This document shows positions 1 through 12,445 of a stretch of DNA of 64,000 nucleotides, one piece after another. This stretch comes from Marasmius tenuissimus. Taxonomy: Eukaryota > Basidiomycota > Agaricomycetes > Agaricales > Marasmiaceae. The position numbers were made by a program, and so were the translations under genes. The notes under the pieces are model-generated. The model made no database searches. It was not told the origin of the DNA and saw nothing but the letters and a program-made list of their open reading frames with translations. Each line of letters begins with the position of its first letter. The stretch's first letter is position 1. The stretch spans positions 4,836,001-4,900,000 of the forward strand of contig JAQOTA010000050.1 of NCBI GenBank assembly GCA_029532415.1, written 5' to 3'.

Positions 1-402
1 CATACAGTCACTGTGGCATCATCACCATCATTCGTGAGATCATGTTGCGATTTGAGTGATAGTTGTTTCCACTTGCGAACTTATCATACCCGAGGAGCTG
101 GGTCTTCATTGACCTGAACCAGGACAGAGGTTCATTTGAAGACCTTTAACCTATGAATACCAGAGTAATCGACCTAGGCAGTCACTTTGAAAATTCGTGG
201 GGGGGGGGGGGCACCACCAAGAAATATAGGTTCGTCAGGGTTCGTCGAACGCTCAGCAGACATTATTCTTGAGTTAAGTTGTCCAGAAATCAGAGGCCGG
301 TTCGTCTCCAACGATAGCATGACAAAGTGTCATTTGCCGTAGCTGCAGTTGGTACATGACTCGACGGGCGGTTGCGATGCCGATCTGACTTACTCGACCT
401 CG
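1..402. other. Gene-poor left edge
   Basis: No convincing coding exon is visible. It contains a run of about 13 G near 199-211. The reading frame of the next gene is open back to about 349 without an ATG, so an upstream exon or the promoter of that gene may lie here. Confidence 0.4.
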
Positions 403-2488
403 ATGGCGTTAACGGAAAGCATGAAGACGTCACATTGTCACATTGTGACCGCTCACCTTCTCTCGAACCTCCAGCACGGCGACCACATTCCTCGAAAAAA
501 TTTCATGGACACACAGAGTTGGACGTCGATTCGGCCATGGATACCGCCTCTCACACTCTCTGTCCGCGAAATCACGTCCGTTTCAGTTACCTTTATACTC
601 TCGGCTTCATCAGGACCGCTTGCAGGCGAACCCGATATAGCTGCATTGCTGGAAGACATCCAACATCGAGGCGACGATGAAGTAGATGGCGACGAAGAGG
701 ATAATAGTACGAGCAACTCGGAATCTGAAGCGAAGAAGCCGTCGTCGTCACCGCCGTCTGTTGTGTCGCGTGCACTCGCTGGAGGACTATCGGTTGAAGT
801 CGATCATGGATCCTGGCGGAGGGTACTTATAAGGATAGACGACAAGGCAGACGAAGCTGTCATAATTGTCTATGGCCTCATGCCGGGGAGACAATACGAT
901 GTGGACCTTGAGCTGGTACAAGGACAGACGATGAGAAGCCAGGTGGTGACCCAAGGTACGACCATTCAGAAGAATCGCGCGACGACTGGGCCTCACAGCT
1001 TTTGCATAGGAGGGGACAGTAGCCCTAGTAACGGTACGGCAGCTGAAGCAGAGGCCTCGACCACACCTACAGGACCCACGGATGAGAGCACGCCCACCCG
1101 ACCGAGCACGCCTCCACCTAACGCATCGGCTTCATCACAGGCATCATCCAACCAGCCGCAACATTCACAGCCGTCTGGCACTTCTTTCTCTTTTGCACCT
1201 CTTACGCTCGAGGATAGGATATCCCAGTTACAACAGACACTCTCTCTTCTCAATTCTGAAACTGCCACATTAACTGCCTCACTCAAGTCTGCGAAACGTG
1301 ATTCGCAGAAGGCGGATGCCGCACTTCGTTCTGAAATCGAGGTTCTCCGCCGTGCCTCTGAACGCCACAACGCGGGTGAACTTCGGTCGAAGCAGAAGGT
1401 GCTGGCCTTACAAGAAGCAGTGAAACGGGCGAATAGCTCCGTCACAGAGACTAAAGCAGAAATACAACAGGTGGAGGAGGCCAACCCCGAGTTGGAGGCA
1501 GAAAGGGATCAGAAGGAAAAGGAATATCAACGGATATTGGCGCAAGCTGACAAGGTACGCGCGGAGCGTGAGCATGAGGAGGAAGTGGTTCGGAAGAGGA
1601 TAGATGGGTACAAGAGCGAGCTTAACACGTTGAATAAAGCACAAGAAAAGTTGGAGGCAAAACAGGAGAAGGCTGAGAATGGCGTTTTGAAGGAACTTCA
1701 GGAGAAGCTCGATATGGTTGAGCAGGAGCTGCAGGAAATGGAGATGGAGGAAAACATGGCCTACGCATTGGCTCAAGCGGCCGCTCGCCCCCTTGTGCCA
1801 ATAGGACTAGGATTAGGCCCCATAGGACAACAACCCCGTCCGCACAACGTCCCGGAACCTCCGAGTACGATCATCAGTCGACCCTTAGCAGGACCTATAG
1901 CCACTCCGAGAGCTCCCCAGAAGTCTTCTTCCATACCCTCTGCGAACGCGAAGGCAAGCCCTTTGTTTTTACATCTGACTATTGGCTAACGTCGTGTACT
2001 ACCAGGTCCATGTTCACAACCATTCTCTTCCTCACCATGCTCAGAACTACTCCCATCAAAACACGCATTCGAACAACCCGGTAGGAGCATCGCGAAACCA
2101 GCGATCCTCGTCCATCTCCACAAATCATGTCTCTCATCATAGCCATCCTGTCGGCCCTCACTCGCATGGACCTCACGGCCCTCATCATCTTGGTGGACGA
2201 CACAATCACGGACATCATGATCGTCACACACCTGCTGTCCCCACAACTATACTCACCAATCCCAACCGACAGCCTTCGCGAGGTGGCTCCATGGGCATGC
2301 CCAATTCCATCCCCACTGCAACAGACTCGAGCTCGGAGGGATCAAGCGGTTCACCGAGCCATGGTCATACGAACGCCATCAGAACATCGCCAGGGACTTC
2401 AACTTTGTCTAGTCGTGCACCGCCCTTCGAGCCTAGCAAAGGTTTTGGTATGGGAATGGGCCTCCTTAGAGGGTCTAAACCTCAATAG
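403..2488 (+). CDS. Coiled-coil protein with His-rich C-terminus, unknown function
   Basis: I do not recognise a named family. Two exons join in frame: 403-1953 and 2006-2488, giving about 677 residues. The order is an acidic low-complexity segment, a compact beta-rich segment around the motif VYGLMPGRQYDV (fibronectin-III-like by eye), a Ser/Thr/Pro linker, a long charged coiled coil (about 1200-1760), and a tail rich in His, Ser and Gly (2006-2488). The intron 1954-2005 begins GCAAGC, not GT, follows an AAG codon, has a CTAAC branch-like site and ends CAG. It is the only join I found that keeps both frames open. The start is uncertain: 403 is the first in-frame ATG. A scaffold role is inference from the coiled coil only. 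Confidence 0.6.
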
Positions 2489-2880
2489 TAACCACGTCAC
2501 GACCCGACTTACGCTCATCGGACCTTCGTCTCCGATTACGGTTCTCTCCTCATCCAGCCATGTATCGCTAATTTACTATTTATTCGGCGTACAGTGTATT
2601 CACGATTCCATTCCATTTGTTGCTTCTGTAGAGGTCAATCTATAGGTAGATGGGTTTAGATTCCGGCCTCCGGGACGTTAACTCCCTTCCGGAACGCTGA
2701 TTCCCATCCGATTCCCCCATCTCCAAGTCTTGTCCGTCATGTCCATTGTCATCGATATCAATGGCCCGATTTCACATCGTTGGAGCCGTAGCCGGTTAAT
2801 ACGGCCGAAAAAACGAGCAGATTGCAGTTTGTTCTTCCTGACCTCCATCTCTGACAATATTTGAGGATTAGAGACTAGAG
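2489..2880. other. Intergenic region
   Basis: This lies between the coiled-coil gene and the dehydrogenase, both on the plus strand. It should hold the terminator of the first and the promoter of the second. No clear TATA box or coding exon is visible. Confidence 0.4.
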
Positions 2881-4428
2881 ATGGAAGCTGTTTACTACCA
2901 CGGTGTAAGTTCGTTTTTAATCTCCCATCTTATTTTCGCGTTTCGTGCACGGGGTCTTCAAACGTGATCGTTCCCACTCCAGGTTAGAAATTTTGAGATC
3001 ATTCAGACCGAGATCCCCCAAATCAACGACGACCAAATCCTGATCAAGGTCGCTGCCTGCGGAATCTGTGGAACGGATCACCATATCAGCGAAGGAGAAT
3101 TCATCACTCGATTTCCTCTTATACCAGGACATGAGCTGGTGGGATCGATAGCGAAGGTCGGAAAGAATGTGCAGGGATTTGATCTGGGTGATCGTGTTGT
3201 TGCTGATCCTGGAATCACGGTGAGTGGACTTTGTGAAATCATACAAAAGTATAGCGATTGAGCTTTAACCCTTCCCCCCTGCTGAACAAAATAGTGCGAT
3301 GTTTGTTTCTACTGCCGTCGTGGGCAATCGCTGCTGTGCGAGAACTTTGAGAGCTTGGGCTGCACGGTAGCGGGAGGTTTCGCGGGACATGTTGCCGTGT
3401 ATGTTTCCCGTTCATCCTATCCAAAGACCAAGTACGAAGCTGATAGCGTGAATATCTCGTTTTTAGACAAAGCAAGAAGGTATACAAGATTCACAATCTC
3501 ACAGACGAAGAAGCGACCCTCGTCGAGCCAGCAGCCTGCGCCGTCCACGGTGCTGATAAATTAAACCTTGGGGTTGGGAAGGAAGTCCTAATCTTGGGTG
3601 CTGGACCGACTGGTGAGTATATGTACTTACTATTACTACTCTCTTTACCCATGATCATGATCCCCTTTTATCACCACCAGGGCTCATCCTCGCACAGCTA
3701 CTCAAACTCAACGGCGCATCGAGGGTCGTCATCGCCGCCAACAAAGGAATCAAGACGCGTATCGCACAAGAACTCGGTGCGGGAGATGAGTATATCGAGA
3801 TCGATAGGAACGACCCTGAACCAGCATGGAAGAGGTTGAAGGAAGAGTACCCGTACGGATTCGATGCTGTTGTGCGTGTAACCCTTCTGTCTTTTTCTTC
3901 TCTCGCCACGAGCTTACGATGTGCAGGTTGAGGCCACAGGGTCTGAGAAAGTTGCCAACGATGCTATCAACTATGTCAGGCGAGGTGGAACGTTGATGGT
4001 ATACGGTGTTTACGCGAACAGTGCTTTGGTTCACTGGTACGTCCTGTCAGTATCTTCCCTTTGAGTCTTCGTAGTAAGGATTGTATAGGGCTCCGAGCAA
4101 AATCTTTGGCGACGAGATTAGGGTGAGAAGATTCTGTTCTTCCAACGCGTTGAGATCTGACAACGTCCTCGATAGATCATTGGCTCTTTCGCTCAGACGC
4201 ACTGTTTCCCTCGAGCTGTACACTATCTGGATAGCGGTAAGGTGAAGGTGAAGGGTATGGTAAGTCGTCGTTCAGCCTCGTAGACGTGACGTGCCGTTTC
4301 TTACAGTGCGATTTCCCATTTGCCCACAGGTGACGGACAGGTTCGCAATCAAGGACTACCAGAAAGCCCTGGATAAACTGAATAGTCGAGAGGCTCTCAA
4401 GGTTGTTGTGAAGCCGACTTTGGATTAA
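2881..4428 (+). CDS. Zinc-dependent alcohol/polyol dehydrogenase (MDR family)
   Basis: Nine exons (2881-2904, 2983-3219, 3295-3398, 3467-3612, 3681-3871, 3927-4036, 4089-4122, 4176-4259, 4330-4428) join in frame to 342 residues, normal for medium-chain dehydrogenases. Catalytic zinc ligands lie in CGICGTDHH and PGHE. The structural-zinc loop [15 protein letters not shown] has the C-x2-C-x2-C-x7-C spacing. The Rossmann fold shows [10 protein letters not shown]. The best family match by memory is the NAD-dependent arabinitol/sorbitol/threonine dehydrogenase branch, which oxidises a secondary alcohol in the cytosol. The exact polyol cannot be told from sequence. All key residues are present. Confidence 0.85.
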
Positions 4429-4993
4429 TGTCTAGAATACCATGTGTGTACAATGCAAACCCCAGAGCAACCCAATTACAGTCTATTCAAGGACACCCCT
4501 AGTTTGGAGGCCCTAATCCATAGGAGTTGCTTGAGCCTGAACTTGTATTACCAGATGCAATCAATAGTGACGGGCTGGCCCACACAGTAGCTGCGCTGCG
4601 GGAGGGGATGGCTAATGCGTACTTATGTGCTTGGAAAGCCCCTGATGTCACAACCACGACGACCTTCACCAATACCGCGGCCGACGTAGGCGAAATCAAA
4701 AAGGATACTGATGCAGTGGGGTGAAGCGGTCTGGTAGTATGGTAGGCTTTCACAGTGGTGAGTGCGACGGTTACTGGAATGGCTCTATGTATAGCATGAA
4801 TGGTTGTGTACCAGCCGCTCGTTGGCGAATACATAGTATATGTGAGTCTAAAGGGGGTGCCGATACTCATTCTATGGGTATTCCTAAATGATCGATGAAT
4901 TCCAATCGTGCATTCAGAAGCAAAATTCAAACTCACGTTCAGAACTCAAAGCGGGCGTCGTTGGATAAACAACTACCTTCCAGCACCCAAAAA
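4429..4993. other. Convergent intergenic region
   Basis: This lies between the 3' ends of the dehydrogenase (plus) and the small membrane-protein gene (minus). Both strands carry moderately long open frames (4527-4724 plus, 4499-4936 minus), but neither shows a recognisable domain or good splice context, so I read it as 3' UTRs and spacer. Confidence 0.35.
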
Positions 4994-5316
4994 CTACGTC
5001 TTGACCTGGAAGCGACAACAAAATAGTCAGATTATCGTAGGAACATATCACACCTATGAGAACATTGAGCTTAACACAGAGAAACAGAGGTCAGTCGCAC
5101 CTGGTTTAGTCTCTGCTCTAACTCCTCCAGTCGTCTCAACTTGATTTCATGGAATTCTCTAAGCATCTCGGTCTGTTCCTCCTTGAGCCGATGAAAAGCA
5201 GCGTCTAATTCGTGATGCCACGGGTATAAAACAGTCGTTTGGAAACCGAGCGCGGCGGTGGCGATGGCGAAGTTGAGGTATGGGAGGATCTTTCGAGCGG
5301 TTGGACCTAGGACCAT
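4994..5316 (-). CDS. Small single-pass membrane protein, unknown function
   Basis: The ATG at 5316 opens 72 codons ending CAG, followed by a GTGCGA donor. A 95-base intron (5006-5100) ends in CTTCCAG, and a four-codon last exon (5005-4994) gives VKT and a stop. The 75-residue product starts MVLGPTARKILPYLNFAIAT. It has one hydrophobic segment (about residues 10-32) followed by a charged amphipathic helix rich in Glu, Leu and Arg. Size, short basic N-terminus and single helix resemble small mitochondrial inner-membrane proteins, but that is inference. The in-frame ORF continues upstream of 5316 without family-like features. Confidence 0.5.
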
Positions 5317-5540
5317 GATGATGGTGGTGGACGGAGTGGAAGGGGAACTGTGATTATGAATTGTCAAAGCACCGGAATATAAGGTTGGGACCGGTATGAA
5401 ACCGGAATAAAGAGGTCTAGACCGTGCGGCGACGACGATCATGATGAAACCAAAGTCCGCCTCCCTCCGCGCGATAGTTACGAAGTACCCTAACATAATG
5501 AAGCATAACTTAAACTATACTCAAAAAAACGTATCACATA

Positions 5541-8510
5541 TCACTCTATCTCCTCTTCTTCTTCAGCCCCATTCTCTACGACCAAAGAACTACTCGGACT
5601 CCTGCTAATCGAACTCGGAACACGCGCCGGACTCGCTGGCCCACCAGCACTCAAAAGTCTCGGCGAAGAACCCGAACCTCTCCCAGGTGCACCTCCCAAC
5701 CCCAACATCGACACAGTACGAGACCTCTGTATCGGAGAAGCAGAGTTGCTATGTGAGAACGATGCCGAGCGGTAGCTGTTACTGATATTGATGCTCGGCA
5801 TAGCGATCTTCAAACCCAGATTGGCGAACGTATCGTCCTCTCTCGGTGAAGGCGACAGGTTGTGTTGCTGCTGTTGCTGCTTTAACCGAGTAATAGAAGA
5901 AGCATGTCTCAACCTAGGAGTCGTCATGACGTTTCCAAACGTCGGTGCTGGACTAGGACTCGACGGGCGGGAATTCGGCGATGACAGCCAAGATGCCCAG
6001 CCCGAGCTTGAGCTTGGAGTAGCTGAAGCAGGGGACGGTTCTATTTCAGTGGCATCTTCAGCAGGTTGTTGTTGCTGCTGCTGTTCATAAATCGCCAACT
6101 TGAGTTTAGCAATATCATGCTGAACATCAGCAAGCTTCTGTTCCAGATTCAGCCGAGCCTTTTGAACCGCAGGATCAGACCCAGACGCGAATGCACGCAT
6201 CCGAGATTCGAGGTCGCCCAGCGTAGGAGTAGCAACCACAGACTCGTGCGAAAGCCCTCGAGTGTGCGAGGGCGAGGGGGAGAGCGTCGCACCGGGAACG
6301 AGAAGCATCGTCTCGTACCCATGGGCCATCAACGCTTCGTCTGCAGTCCGTATTTCAAGCTCCACCCGAGCGTCCTCTGTGTAATCATCCAATCGATCGA
6401 CGGCAGTGTGGAATAAGCTCGAACTGGACTTTTGCTTCTTCAGCTCCTGTAAAGCAAGGTGACAGTCCCTGAACGCGCGTGATAGGTCGTCGTATCTCTT
6501 CCCCACCAAAGCGAGCTCAGCGAGGAGTGGGTGAGGAACGGATTCGGATTCGGGATTCGTATCTACGGCGGCTGCCGATGGAACATCATCATTGACTGCT
6601 TGTGGCGTTGGGGAAATGGGAGACGGCGACCTTGTTGCAGATGGAAATGCTACGACGGGAAGATCCGGCGTCTCGAGTTGGTCGGAAAGAGTTTCCTCGA
6701 ATAGAACAGAACCAATGACGATGGAAGGGGAAGATGCAGATGCAGAATCGCGATTCGTGATATTGTCTGTGGGAGATGTGATGGAGGCAAGAACGGCTTC
6801 TACGTCCTGGGGAGAGGGCAAGGATGACGGAACAACTGCATCCGCCTCTCGTGTGAAAGACGGTAATGGGCGTCCAGAAGAAGTTGACACATCGGGAAGA
6901 CTTTCAGGAGGAGATGATGAGGGTGCTTCTTCTACGGAGGGTAAGATAACCGGGGGTGATACTGGAGAATTCGCAGACGAAGTATGGGTATGGGGCCTTG
7001 ACATATGAGGTGGCGAAGGTAAAGTCTTCTCCCGCACTGCGACATGTTGAGGATCTCCATTCGCAAATCCGTTCGTTTGAATGAGATCATTACGACCTGT
7101 TTCCAGATACAACCTTTTCTCTTTCTCCGTTCTCAGCTCTTCTACGAGACCGCGGACCGTGCTTTCCGCTGCCACCAACCGCGCGAGTGAGCTCATCTCA
7201 CTTGTCACTTCCTCCGAACCATTGAGGCTGGCCAACAGTGTTTTCGACGCGTCGAGGATTTTGGTCAAATCCTCGAGCTGGTGCCGCTCTGAAGCTTCAC
7301 TAGTACGTCTCACTAGCTTTTCCAGCCCATCGTTGAAGACCTGTTCCCTCGTAAGAAGCCTCAAGCGCAACGCAATCTCTCGGCGTCTTCCGAATGATTC
7401 ACGCATGATATCCTTCCCGAGTTCATCGAGGGTTGTCCGTAGTTTGTCCGAAGTAGCCTCTGAGTCTCGAAGCTGACGTGACAATTCGGTGATTTGACAC
7501 ATAAGGGTATCGATAGTAGCAGAATGTCGCGTTTTGAGGGTGTTCAAAGAAACCTGAAGGGTATCCGTAGACGTTTGTGAGAACTTCCTACATGAATGTG
7601 AGATAACGGTACGGAACAGCGTGATGAAGAGCCCACATGTATCGCGAAACCATTTTCGCGGCAGTCCTATCATCCAATCTGAGCTTCTCTAATTGATGCT
7701 GGATTTGCGCAAGTAAAACACGATCTGCTTCAGCCCCCTTCCGCTCCGCTTCAAATCGACTCTGCGATTCGGCCAAGGCACCCTGCAGTCGCGCTACTTC
7801 GGCCTGTAGCTTCTCGGTCTCTGAGGAGAAGTCGTTGAAGAGCTTCTGGAGACCCAACTTGCCCTCAGAGAGGTTGTTGACCAGCGAGCCCGTCGAGTTG
7901 GAAGAAACAGAGCCCCTACCCTCCAAGGACCGTACAAGGTCTGCATATTCCTTCACCACCAAGTCCGACATCCTGGCCTCTTCCTTTGCTTCCATGACCT
8001 TTCTTTCCAAGTCCCTCTCCCGAACCTTTCCCTCCTCCTCACGTCCCCTAATTTGCGCAGCCAAAGCGTACGCCGCCTCTGTAGCAGTCCTGCATCTCGC
8101 CACTTCACTGGAGGCATTGGAGATTTCCACCGTTCGCGTTTGGAGAGTCTCCTCGGTCAAGGATAATTTGTCGGAAAGCTTTCGAAGAGCTAGAGTGAGC
8201 TCCTGTGACTGCTGTACAGCTGGATGTGATTCTGGTAGTGTGTCTGGATGTGGGTTTGCTCTCAGAGTAGAGAGTTCGTTCCTCAGCACCTCATTCTCCC
8301 GCTCCAGATGGGCAATTCGATCTTGGGAGTTGGACGTGTCGAAGGAGAACCGCTGCAGTTTGACCGATGCATTGTGAGCTTCATCCTTCACGAGAGTTGT
8401 CAGTAATGAGTCGGGGTTGGTAGAATGGAGGCATGGAGCACCTGAAATCGAGCAACCGCGGATCTGAGGCTATCGAGTTCCAACGTTAACGGATGAGAAT
8501 CGTCGAGCAT
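5541..8510 (-). CDS. Large coiled-coil protein, unknown function
   Basis: Three exons join in frame: 8510-8442, 8385-7637 and 7587-5541, with introns of 56 and 49 bases, giving 954 residues. The N-terminal 400 residues are coiled coil with repeated Glu/Leu/Arg heptads. The middle is Ser/Pro-rich and disordered, a second coiled-coil stretch follows around 6480-6080, and a Gln tract is encoded at about 6065-6085. The C-terminus is Ser/Pro-rich with basic patches and ends in an acidic run of Glu. No catalytic domain is visible. Its start is 187 bases from the divergent Erg26-like gene. Another in-frame Met lies just upstream, so the start is provisional. Confidence 0.65.
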
Positions 8511-8697
8511 GAAGCATCCGGTTGAGTTGATCAGGTGGTCTGTAATCATCAACTTTCGGGAATTTCGGGTAGCAGGGCCGACGACCCTGAGAATAGCGCT
8601 AAGCGTGAGTTTCACTTGGTCTCGGGTCTCGTTTGAATTTCACATTCTTCAGGGCCTCAATGCATTCTTCAGAGGCCTTTCTCACCCGAAAACCGCC
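8511..8697. promoter_or_regulatory. Bidirectional promoter
   Basis: Only 187 bases separate the start codons of the coiled-coil gene (minus) and the Erg26-like gene (plus), so both promoters must share this stretch. No TATA box is evident. Confidence 0.5.
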
Positions 8698-10298
8698 ATG
8701 ATCCTCTATGGGATTCTGGTCGCTCTTATTCTCTACGTCTGGCTGAACGACAAGGCCGTGCGTCACGTACCCCGTAGCGTCCTTGATCTCTCCCCTCGAC
8801 GATGGACCTCTGATGATTTCAAACGCGTTGTGAAGAATTTGGGGAACGAGGTCGACACCATGGAGGAAAGAAAGAAAGTCCAGACGCCTCCGAAAACGGG
8901 AAGACGATACATTATCGTTGGAGGGGTACGATTGGATTGATTTCGCCTATGGCGTGCCTGGCTAATAGCACTCTGCAGTCTGGATTTCTAGGTGGATGGA
9001 TTGTCATACAGCTTCTCCAGCGTGGAGAAGACCCAAAGAAGATTCGTATCCTCGATGTCCGACCTCCAGTCAGGAAAGACCTTACGGCTGGCAAAGCAAA
9101 GGAGGTCCAATTCGTCAAAGTCGACATCAGCGACAAAGACAGCGTAGAGGCCGCTTTCGAAGCTCCATGGCCTGAGACTGGGTATCAGGATGCCGTTCCA
9201 GAGGTCACTGTTATTCACACTGCAGCTATCATTCGCTTCCATGAGCGGCACAGGATCTTCCTGAAAATGTCCGAAAAGGTCAACGTGTTGGGCACGCAGA
9301 ACATCATCGACGCTGCTAGGAAGATCGGTGCTACAGCACTGGTTGCCACCTCCTCCGGATCCGTCGCTCATTGGATGCCTGGAAGCCAACTAATGTGGCC
9401 CTGGCAATGGCCGTGGTTTACCAACTTGTTTGGTGTTGAGCATGGACGTTCGCGACTCGTGCAGATGCTCGGCGATCAGGAAGCTGGAGGCGAGAATGAG
9501 AGTGAGAGGGGTACATTACCCAAGAACCTGGAGGACTTTGCCACGCTCTACTCCTACACCAAGCTCGCGGCAGAACGGCTCGTCCGAAGCGCCCACAAAT
9601 CACCCACAGGTTCCTCCGGTTCCAAACTCCTCCGCACCGGTGCCCTTCGACCAGTGAACGCGATATACGGCCCAGGAGCTGACGTCTTCGATTTCTACTT
9701 TGCGAGCGGGGAGAACAATGTCTCGATTTCCGAACATTCGTACCTCAACCAGTGCAACGTAGAAAACTGCGCTCTAGCGCATCTACTATACGAGAAGCGC
9801 CTCATCGATTCCTCAGGTCCAGACGTTGGCGGACAGGCATTTACGATAACCGACCCCGGACCACCCATCACTTGGCCAGACTGTTATCTCGCTCTCGCGT
9901 ACTTTGTCGATCATTTCTCAAAGGGCAAAGCCAAGTACGGCTTCAAGCCCATCTCTCCAACGATCATCTCCGTCATTGCTAATATCAACGAGACCTACTA
10001 TGTTACAAGGCACAAGATGCTTTCTTCCCCCTCTACGCTAATTCGCCGCGTCGGGAGCTTCATCCCTCCTTTACCTGCGCTGCTCGTCCCTCTCCAGCCC
10101 TCTACAATCGGGCTGTCCACGATACACCCCTTGGTAGACGACTCACGCGCCCGCCTACCAGTTGAAAAAGGTGGATTAGGTTATGTCGGAGTCGTTGATA
10201 CCATGGAGGGCATCGCAAGATGCGCAAAACAATATTACGAAGTGGGTAGTTTACGTCCAGACGGAGTCGGTCTTTTCAGTTTCATAGAGGCGAAATAG
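8698..10298 (+). CDS. Erg26-like 3-beta-hydroxysteroid dehydrogenase (copy 1)
   Basis: Two exons, 8698-8925 and 8979-10298, join in phase 0 to 515 residues. The N-terminus is a membrane anchor (MILYGILVALILYVWL). The intron sits inside the NAD-binding loop, rebuilding VGGSGFLGGW, the classic extended-SDR glycine motif. The catalytic Tyr/Lys pair is in YSYTKLAAE. Family knowledge: such enzymes oxidise and decarboxylate 4-carboxysterols or related 3-beta-hydroxy substrates at the ER. The protein is longer than yeast Erg26 (about 350), with an added anchor and C-terminal part, so the substrate may differ. A paralogue with the same intron position lies at 18515-20130. Confidence 0.8.
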
Positions 10299-10375
10299 GG
10301 GGGGGGAGGAGAGGAAACAATGTTGTTATTAACCAAGACAATACATACACGAAAAGATCTAGACCACTTTTCCAC

Positions 10376-11849
10376 TCATAATTTCGTCGCCGGGGCAATT
10401 TTCTGTGCCATAAATCTCGCTCCACCATCCAGAATGATTTGTGCACCGGTAACGTGTGCAGATGCGGGGGATGACAGGAATATGGTGAGCCCAGCCACAT
10501 CTTGTGGGACTCCGATTCGACCTGGTACAAACTTCAGGACACGCTTCGAGTTCCTTGATCGATTGCGGCACTAACCGTTGGGCTGGGACTTGCGAAAAGC
10601 TTCTTCACCGTATGTCCGGAGCCCGAAAGCCGTCATCTTACTCGCAAATGCACTGCGAGAAACTCTCAGCAATTTGTACTTATTGAGACGATTGAAGCCG
10701 CCTTACCCCGGGAGGATGGCGTTGACACTGAACAGTTCATGTGAGCGTTGAAACGTACGGGGATCAGAACGGAACACATACGTGATATGACTGGGTCCCA
10801 GCTTCAAGGCCAATACCGAGGTAAGATGAGTCGCTAGAATCGCGATTCTAAGTCAGATCGTGACTTCCGGAACTTGAGAGTACAACATGGGTTACCTGCA
10901 GCTTTGCTTGGATTGTCTATGGCGCAGTTAGCGTTTGTGGTAGAATAGAGCTTAGGCAGACATACAACTCCAGACACCATTACCTTCCGCGCTGACTTTG
11001 CTTTCTGCAGAAGCCAGAACAGCGGAGGTAGAGGTTATGTTTATGACCCGACCGGGGTCGTAAGAATTCGAATCCTTCTGGAGAAGGTCCGTGAGACTGG
11101 ACAAAATGTCTTCTAAATGTCTGCCTAGCGCTATACCACGAACGCATCGCTTACCCCGCGGTCACTAATCAAGGTCACTATCTCTGTATCAAAGCACGAA
11201 AGAGCAAGACACGCACTGTAGAAGATGCTCTTAACATTTAGATTGAAAACATGATCCCAGCCTCTGTCTTCTGGAACATCATCTATCGTCGAGCCCCAAG
11301 ACGTACCAGCGTTGTTCACGAGTACGTGGAGCTTGTTCTCTCGTTTCTTGAATTCGTCTATGAGAGCATCACAACCCGCTTTGGACTGAGGCATAATGTC
11401 AGCCACAATCTTTTTCGTGAGATACCACCCACTTACAGCGACATCCGCAACGATGTAATGAGCTGATCCGGTTGCACCTTGTTTGATTTCCTCAACGGCC
11501 TAACGGGAAGAAGCTCACATTGAACACGCAAATGAGGGTTGTGATCACGACTGTTCGGGGGCTCACCTCTTTCAGTTGCGACTCTTTGCGCGACGCGATA
11601 TATACCTTTGCACCGTTATGGGCAAAGCCAGCTGCAATCATTTTCCCAATTCCGGACCCTCCCCCCGTCACCAGCACTGTGTTGGTGAACACCATCCATG
11701 AGAAGTCAATGTAGATTCGGACACGACGATCCCCTACCTATCTTCCCCTTGACATTAAATAAGCTTGTGGATGTGAGGTCTATAGCTTTCTGTTAACGTG
11801 TTGAATTGCGAGAATAACAAGCCTTGAGCTACACACCAGGCTGCGACAT
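10376..11849 (-). CDS. Short-chain dehydrogenase/reductase, 11 exons
   Basis: Eleven exons can be joined in frame: 11849-11835, 11789-11738, 11676-11567, 11499-11437, 11385-11217, 11130-10966, 10916-10896, 10833-10782, 10727-10707, 10652-10576, 10521-10376. The product is 296 residues, normal for a classical SDR. Motifs are VLVTGGGSGIGK (cofactor), VNNAG, INITSTSAV (catalytic Ser strand), YNPSK (catalytic Tyr and Lys) and a C-terminal VTGAQIILDGG. The TAC codon of the catalytic Tyr is split by an intron, and two exons are only 21 bases long. Fungal relatives are NAD(P)-dependent oxidoreductases of varied substrates. None can be chosen here. Confidence 0.75.
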
Positions 11850-12445
11850 GGAGGTCCTGGAGAGAGTTGTGAATCAGCGCTTTGGGACCGGATATTCGGG
11901 GTAACTCAGTAGCCGGAGAAACTGCCTGCCGACGGCAAAACACGGTTCGCAGGCGCTGGACTCGGAGGCCCTTTTTCGCCTTTCCCGCGACATCTCAAGT
12001 ACTGGATCCAGCTCCTAATCACTCAAGCTATCGATGCCCCTCCTCAAGTATTCTGGGAAAGCCGGGATACTGTAGATTAGCTCATTGAATCATACCGAGC
12101 TCGACCTGATCCTCGGGCTGCAACTGGTCCCAACTTTTTATAACTCGCCAGTATACCCGAAACTTCCTAGCCACCTCGCCAAACTATGACTTGACCTTGT
12201 AATCATCCTTTGAAAAATAACACGAAGTTGCTCTGCACATCGACATCCAGTACCTTCTCATCGACCTTCCACTGAATTAGCAGCTCCCTCTCTGCTTGGC
12301 CGAAATCCACCTTGCCTATCCTTCTCAGATACTCCTTTCGGAGTCTGAATAATTATTCCCCGACCTCATTCCACTCTATAACCTCGCTCTTGTTGGAGAT
12401 ATCTCCCTCTACGTCCTCAACCTGTTCCGACTATACCGGGCGCAG
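11850..12445. other. Intergenic region between SDR and amidohydrolase relic
   Basis: It should contain the SDR promoter on its left side and the 3' flank of the decayed amidohydrolase on its right. No exon is recognised. Confidence 0.35.

Noticed and set aside
993..1484. Long minus-strand frame opposite the coiled-coil gene
   Set aside because: Ser/Cys/Ala-rich mirror of a charged coiled-coil coding frame; shadow of the real gene.
4499..4936. 145-codon minus-strand open frame (and an overlapping plus-strand frame)
   Set aside because: No recognisable domain, lies in the convergent spacer between two good genes, low-complexity Val/Thr/Ser content.
6592..7476. Plus-strand frames opposite the 954-residue coiled-coil gene
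   Set aside because: Antisense shadows; the minus strand joins in frame across all three exons.
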